Position numbers and translations under genes: made by a program. A DNA stretch of 7,451 bases. Origin: Verrucomicrobia bacterium 12-59-8. Its GTDB lineage: Bacteria > Verrucomicrobiota > Verrucomicrobiae > Verrucomicrobiales > Verrucomicrobiaceae. The DNA is taken from NCBI GenBank assembly GCA_002279765.1, contig NCCR01000177.1, positions 1-7,451 of the forward strand, read 5' to 3'. Below are positions 5,589-7,451 of the stretch, in pieces (positions within the stretch are counted from its first letter, which is position 1; each line of letters begins with the position of its first letter). The notes under the pieces were generated by a model. It did no database searches. It worked only from the letters and a program-made list of their open reading frames with translations, and was not told where the DNA came from.

Positions 5589-6125
5589 CTATTTCAGGAG
5601 AGATTTCGCCTTTGATCTAACACCCTCGACACGGGAAGTCCAGCCCTTTCCGAACGTATCCCACGCTTTCAAGTCCCTCATGAAATTCAAGCGCATGTCG
5701 ATGTATTTGTCCAACGCTTCGCGGGGCAGCGCCCGGATAGCCGCAACAGTCTTCGCGCCCATCACGCCATCTTCCTCAAGCCCAGCGCCATGCCGATTCG
5801 CAAGTTCTTGCATGAACTTGATCGCTCTGATAGTGCCGCTGTTCACAGCAAGGTCGAACGCCGCGTAGTCCCAACCAAGCGGGAGCTCATCGCCCTTGAT
5901 GCGAAGCCAATACTTGACGCGGTAGATTGCCTCAACCTCGCGCCGCGTGATCGCAGCCACAGACTGCGGCTTTTTGCCGCTGGAGGCGAGGTATTCGTTA
6001 TAGACGGCCTGAGTGACGCCGAAGTTCGTTGCGCCGCCATTGGCGTTTCCGGGGTCGCGCTTGTCGGCTTGATAGCCGCCCTCATGCACGAGCACATACT
6101 CAAGATACTTGAGGAACTTATCCAT
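5589..6125 (-). CDS. Endolysin, GH108 N-acetylmuramidase with PG-binding domain (178 aa)
   Basis: Cleaves the glycan backbone of peptidoglycan to release progeny phage. The N-terminal GH108 domain (about residues 5-90) shows the catalytic HEGGY motif with Glu15, followed by the family signature NGGATNFGVTQ (about 29-39). The C-terminal part, from about AFDLAVNSGTIRAIKFMQ onward, matches the PG_binding_3 domain usually fused to it, including the DGVMGAKTVAAI motif. The total length is normal for the family and no active-site residue appears missing. There is no signal peptide, so export should depend on a holin; a candidate lies two genes downstream. The start overlaps the upstream membrane-protein gene by eight bases, with only a weak ribosome site, suggesting coupled translation. 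Confidence 0.93.
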   Translation of the reverse strand: MDKFLKYLEYVLVHEGGYQADKRDPGNANGGATNFGVTQAVYNEYLASSGKKPQSVAAITRREVEAIYRVKYWLRIKGDELPLGWDYAAFDLAVNSGTIRAIKFMQELANRHGAGLEEDGVMGAKTVAAIRALPREALDKYIDMRLNFMRDLKAWDTFGKGWTSRVEGVRSKAKSLLK

Positions 6126-6606
6126 TTACAGCCACCATCAAACCGCCGACCGCAGCGCCAAATGCAGCGCCAGCAATGAGCTCAATATACACAAAGGGGT
6201 CTTTCACCTTGCCCCGCAGAGCGTAGTTCCCAGCCACATATGCGAACGTGGCAATGAGAGACGCAGAGACAAGATACGCGAAAGAATGCTGAACCGGCAG
6301 GAACAGCCACGCAATCATGAACACCGGGAAGAAGAACAGCCCGCGCACGAACATGACGGCAAAGTCTTGGAATAGCGAGCCCTCATTACGCCCCATGTCG
6401 ATGGAATCGTACCAGCCGGGAAGACGGTAGCAGCCCGCGCTCAGCGTGATCAGGAAGCCCCAGATAGGCCCGAACGCGATGCTTGAAAGAACCAGCAAGG
6501 CCAGCAAGGAGTAATAAACGTTGCGGCCCGGAAGCCAGCTGACGTTCGTGAACCCAGAAAAACGGTTGAGGATTGCGCCGATCAGGGCGCACATAAACAC
6601 GGTCAT
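6118..6606 (-). CDS. Multi-pass inner-membrane phage protein (162 aa)
   Basis: I see about five hydrophobic segments: residues 1-14, 31-59, 84-103, 109-129 and 140-161. A polar, glycine- and arginine-containing loop (WYDSIDMGRNEGSLFQDF, 65-82) lies between the second and third. It therefore probably sits in the host inner membrane. Similar proteins are encoded beside lysis genes in some phages of Gram-negative bacteria, but none that I recall has a settled function. Its gene overlaps the endolysin by eight bases and follows the 133-residue gene by 15 bases, with a good AGGAG ribosome site seven bases before the ATG. It may assist lysis or alter the membrane (for example, exclusion of other phages). 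It lacks the size and topology of a standard holin. Confidence 0.7.
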   Translation of the reverse strand: MTVFMCALIGAILNRFSGFTNVSWLPGRNVYYSLLALLVLSSIAFGPIWGFLITLSAGCYRLPGWYDSIDMGRNEGSLFQDFAVMFVRGLFFFPVFMIAWLFLPVQHSFAYLVSASLIATFAYVAGNYALRGKVKDPFVYIELIAGAAFGAAVGGLMVAVNG

Positions 6607-6621
6607 ATCTTTCTCCTAGAG

Positions 6622-7023
6622 CTAGTAGCGCTTCCGCATATGCAGAACAATCGTATACATATCACCAGCCGTGTGCCCGACTGTCGTGAAGTTTACGTCG
6701 CCAGTCTTACCAGCTCCAGAGTCGTTTTGCAAGCCGCCAATGCCAGCGAAGCATTGTTTGCCATCGCCCTCAATAGGTGTCTCGAAAGCAAGAACGTCTG
6801 TCGTTGCATCCCAGAGAACGCGGACAGACATGCCTTTAGTCATGTATTGAACTTTGTCGATGACAACGCTGGCGCAGGGCCGACCATCAGGGCCAACCTC
6901 CAACGCAGAAGCGTCAACCTTCTGGACTGCGGCTTCGCCTGTCCCATCGCTCGTGTTCGTGAATTTCATCACGGCATGACGCGGGCCGTCCATAAGTATT
7001 TGCGAAGCGACTGCATCAGCCAT
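6622..7023 (-). CDS. Conserved phage virion-type protein (133 aa)
   Basis: Carries the motifs DGPRHAVMKFTNTSDGTGE (residues 12-30), VRVLWDATTDVLAFETP (67-83) and GDVNFTTVGHTAGDMYTIVL (108-127). From memory these recur in small proteins annotated as hypothetical or structural in podovirus-like genomes. The pattern is beta-rich with no membrane helix, signal peptide or catalytic motif, so a virion decoration or fibre-associated role is likely. TGGAGG lies eight bases before the ATG, the strongest Shine-Dalgarno in the window, suggesting high expression as expected for a structural protein. It starts two bases after the stop of the coiled-coil/anchor gene. It sits among lysis-type genes, which shows that virion and lysis functions are interleaved here. 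Confidence 0.75.
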   Translation of the reverse strand: MADAVASQILMDGPRHAVMKFTNTSDGTGEAAVQKVDASALEVGPDGRPCASVVIDKVQYMTKGMSVRVLWDATTDVLAFETPIEGDGKQCFAGIGGLQNDSGAGKTGDVNFTTVGHTAGDMYTIVLHMRKRY

Positions 7024-7025
7024 GA

Positions 7026-7331
7026 CTAACCTCCAGCTTGACCTTTGAAAAGGTCAGTAACAAATCCTACCACACTCGCCAATATGAATGCTGCTGCGGC
7101 GTAAAGTGGTGCAATGCGTGTCTGAATGTTCGAAACCTTGAGCTTCAGCGAGTTGATATCTTCTTCGGATTCTCCGGTTCTCTTCCCGATTTCAGCCCCT
7201 TCCATTTTTGTAACCTTGTCCTTGGTTTCGCTCGCCACTACCCACAAACTATCGATGGACGAATCCATTCTCTTTGTGCGCTCGTCAATGCGAGCAATCA
7301 TTGAGTGGAGCGATTCATTTACGTCAGACAC
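7026..7331 (-). CDS. Coiled-coil protein with C-terminal membrane anchor, XhlA/holin-like (101 aa)
   Basis: Residues 5-72 are charged and heptad-like (IDERTKRMDSSIDSL, then SLKLKVSNIQTRI), predicting a coiled coil. Residues 74-94 form one hydrophobic helix (APLYAAAAFILASVVGFV), and a short polar tail follows. This layout resembles XhlA-type phage proteins that act with holins, and other tail-anchored lysis accessory proteins. The start codon is GTG at 7331. It overlaps the HNH stop by one base (TAGTG), and an in-frame stop at 7346-7344 rules out a longer product. GGGG about seven bases upstream is a weak ribosome site, so translation probably depends on coupling to the HNH gene. A tail or ejection role cannot be excluded. 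Confidence 0.68.
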   Translation of the reverse strand: MSDVNESLHSMIARIDERTKRMDSSIDSLWVVASETKDKVTKMEGAEIGKRTGESEEDINSLKLKVSNIQTRIAPLYAAAAFILASVVGFVTDLFKGQAGG

Positions 7332-7450
7332 TAGATAGCCCCATTACAATCATAAAGCCACGTCTTTTCTCTATGGCAGTTAGCGCATAGAGTCCAAAGA
7401 TTTGAAGGATCATTATTTTTGTGGTTACCATCTATGTGATCAACTTCTAG
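7331..7450 (-). CDS. HNH endonuclease, C-terminal fragment (start beyond window)
   Basis: I read the last 39 codons and a TAG stop directly from the minus strand; the N-terminus is outside the window. The visible end contains VDHIDGNHKNNDPSNL, then TLCANCHREKT and a short tail. This is the HNH core: the metal-activating DH, the central Asn, and the final His of CHREK, plus one CxxC zinc knuckle. Such enzymes nick or cut DNA, either as free-standing homing endonucleases or as HNH partners of phage packaging. A homing role is the more usual reading for small ones between late genes, but this fragment cannot decide. Its stop overlaps the GTG start of the next gene, so it is integrated into the operon. 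Confidence 0.85.
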   Translation of the reverse strand, partial: LEVDHIDGNHKNNDPSNLWTLCANCHREKTWLYDCNGAI

Positions 7451-7451
7451 T

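Noticed and set aside
5566..5610. T7-like AATAGGGAGA at the end of the endolysin gene
   Set aside because: Only the initiation end resembles a T7 promoter; the upstream recognition bases do not match and lie in codons. A weak stem there has no T-run, so it is not called a terminator either.
6623..6633. 11-base match with the complement of 4373-4383
   Set aside because: Several 11-base matches are expected by chance in a window of this length, and the copy at 6623 lies in and beside codons at the end of the 133-residue gene.

Overview
This window reads as part of a tailed double-stranded DNA bacteriophage or prophage. Every convincing gene lies on the minus strand, packed end to end with gaps or overlaps of a few bases, so transcription runs from high to low coordinates. 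The host cannot be named from the sequence. The moderately GC-rich composition, the GH108 muramidase and the two-helix holin suggest a Gram-negative host. The two connector-type proteins and the fibre N-terminus suggest a short-tailed (podovirus-like) virion. Portal, terminase and major capsid genes are not in the window.

In transcription order: (1) 7450-7331, the C-terminus of an HNH endonuclease. (2) 7331-4391, a mixed lysis and virion block: a coiled-coil protein with a C-terminal membrane anchor, a small virion-type protein, a multi-pass membrane protein, a GH108 endolysin, a 74-residue protein with a duplicated hexapeptide, a two-helix holin and a 197-residue virion-type protein. (3) 4390-4310, an 81-base gap holding a terminator-like hairpin. 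(4) 4309-4022, a Cro/XRE-like DNA-binding protein. (5) 3997-1956, a head-tail connector block: two 222-residue adaptor-type proteins on either side of a small four-cysteine zinc-ribbon protein, then a 137-residue virion-type protein. (6) 1922 to the window edge, the first 640 codons of a long modular tail fibre.

The least ordinary part is regulatory. Upstream of the holin and of the tail fibre there is an extended -10 element (TGnTATAAT), with CCCAYA exactly 18 bases before it in both cases. In both, the predicted start of transcription falls inside a hairpin whose 3' arm lies just ahead of the start codon. Read-through RNA would therefore contain the hairpin, while locally initiated RNA would lose its 5' arm. 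This resembles the known arrangement of T4 gene e. The holin copy is also a good intrinsic terminator. With the second terminator after the 197-residue gene, it could make the holin and that gene a separate unit. The fibre gene carries a perfect 59-base in-frame repeat and longer diverged repeats, as expected of a receptor-binding protein that evolves by recombination. There is no gene-free stretch longer than 300 bases.
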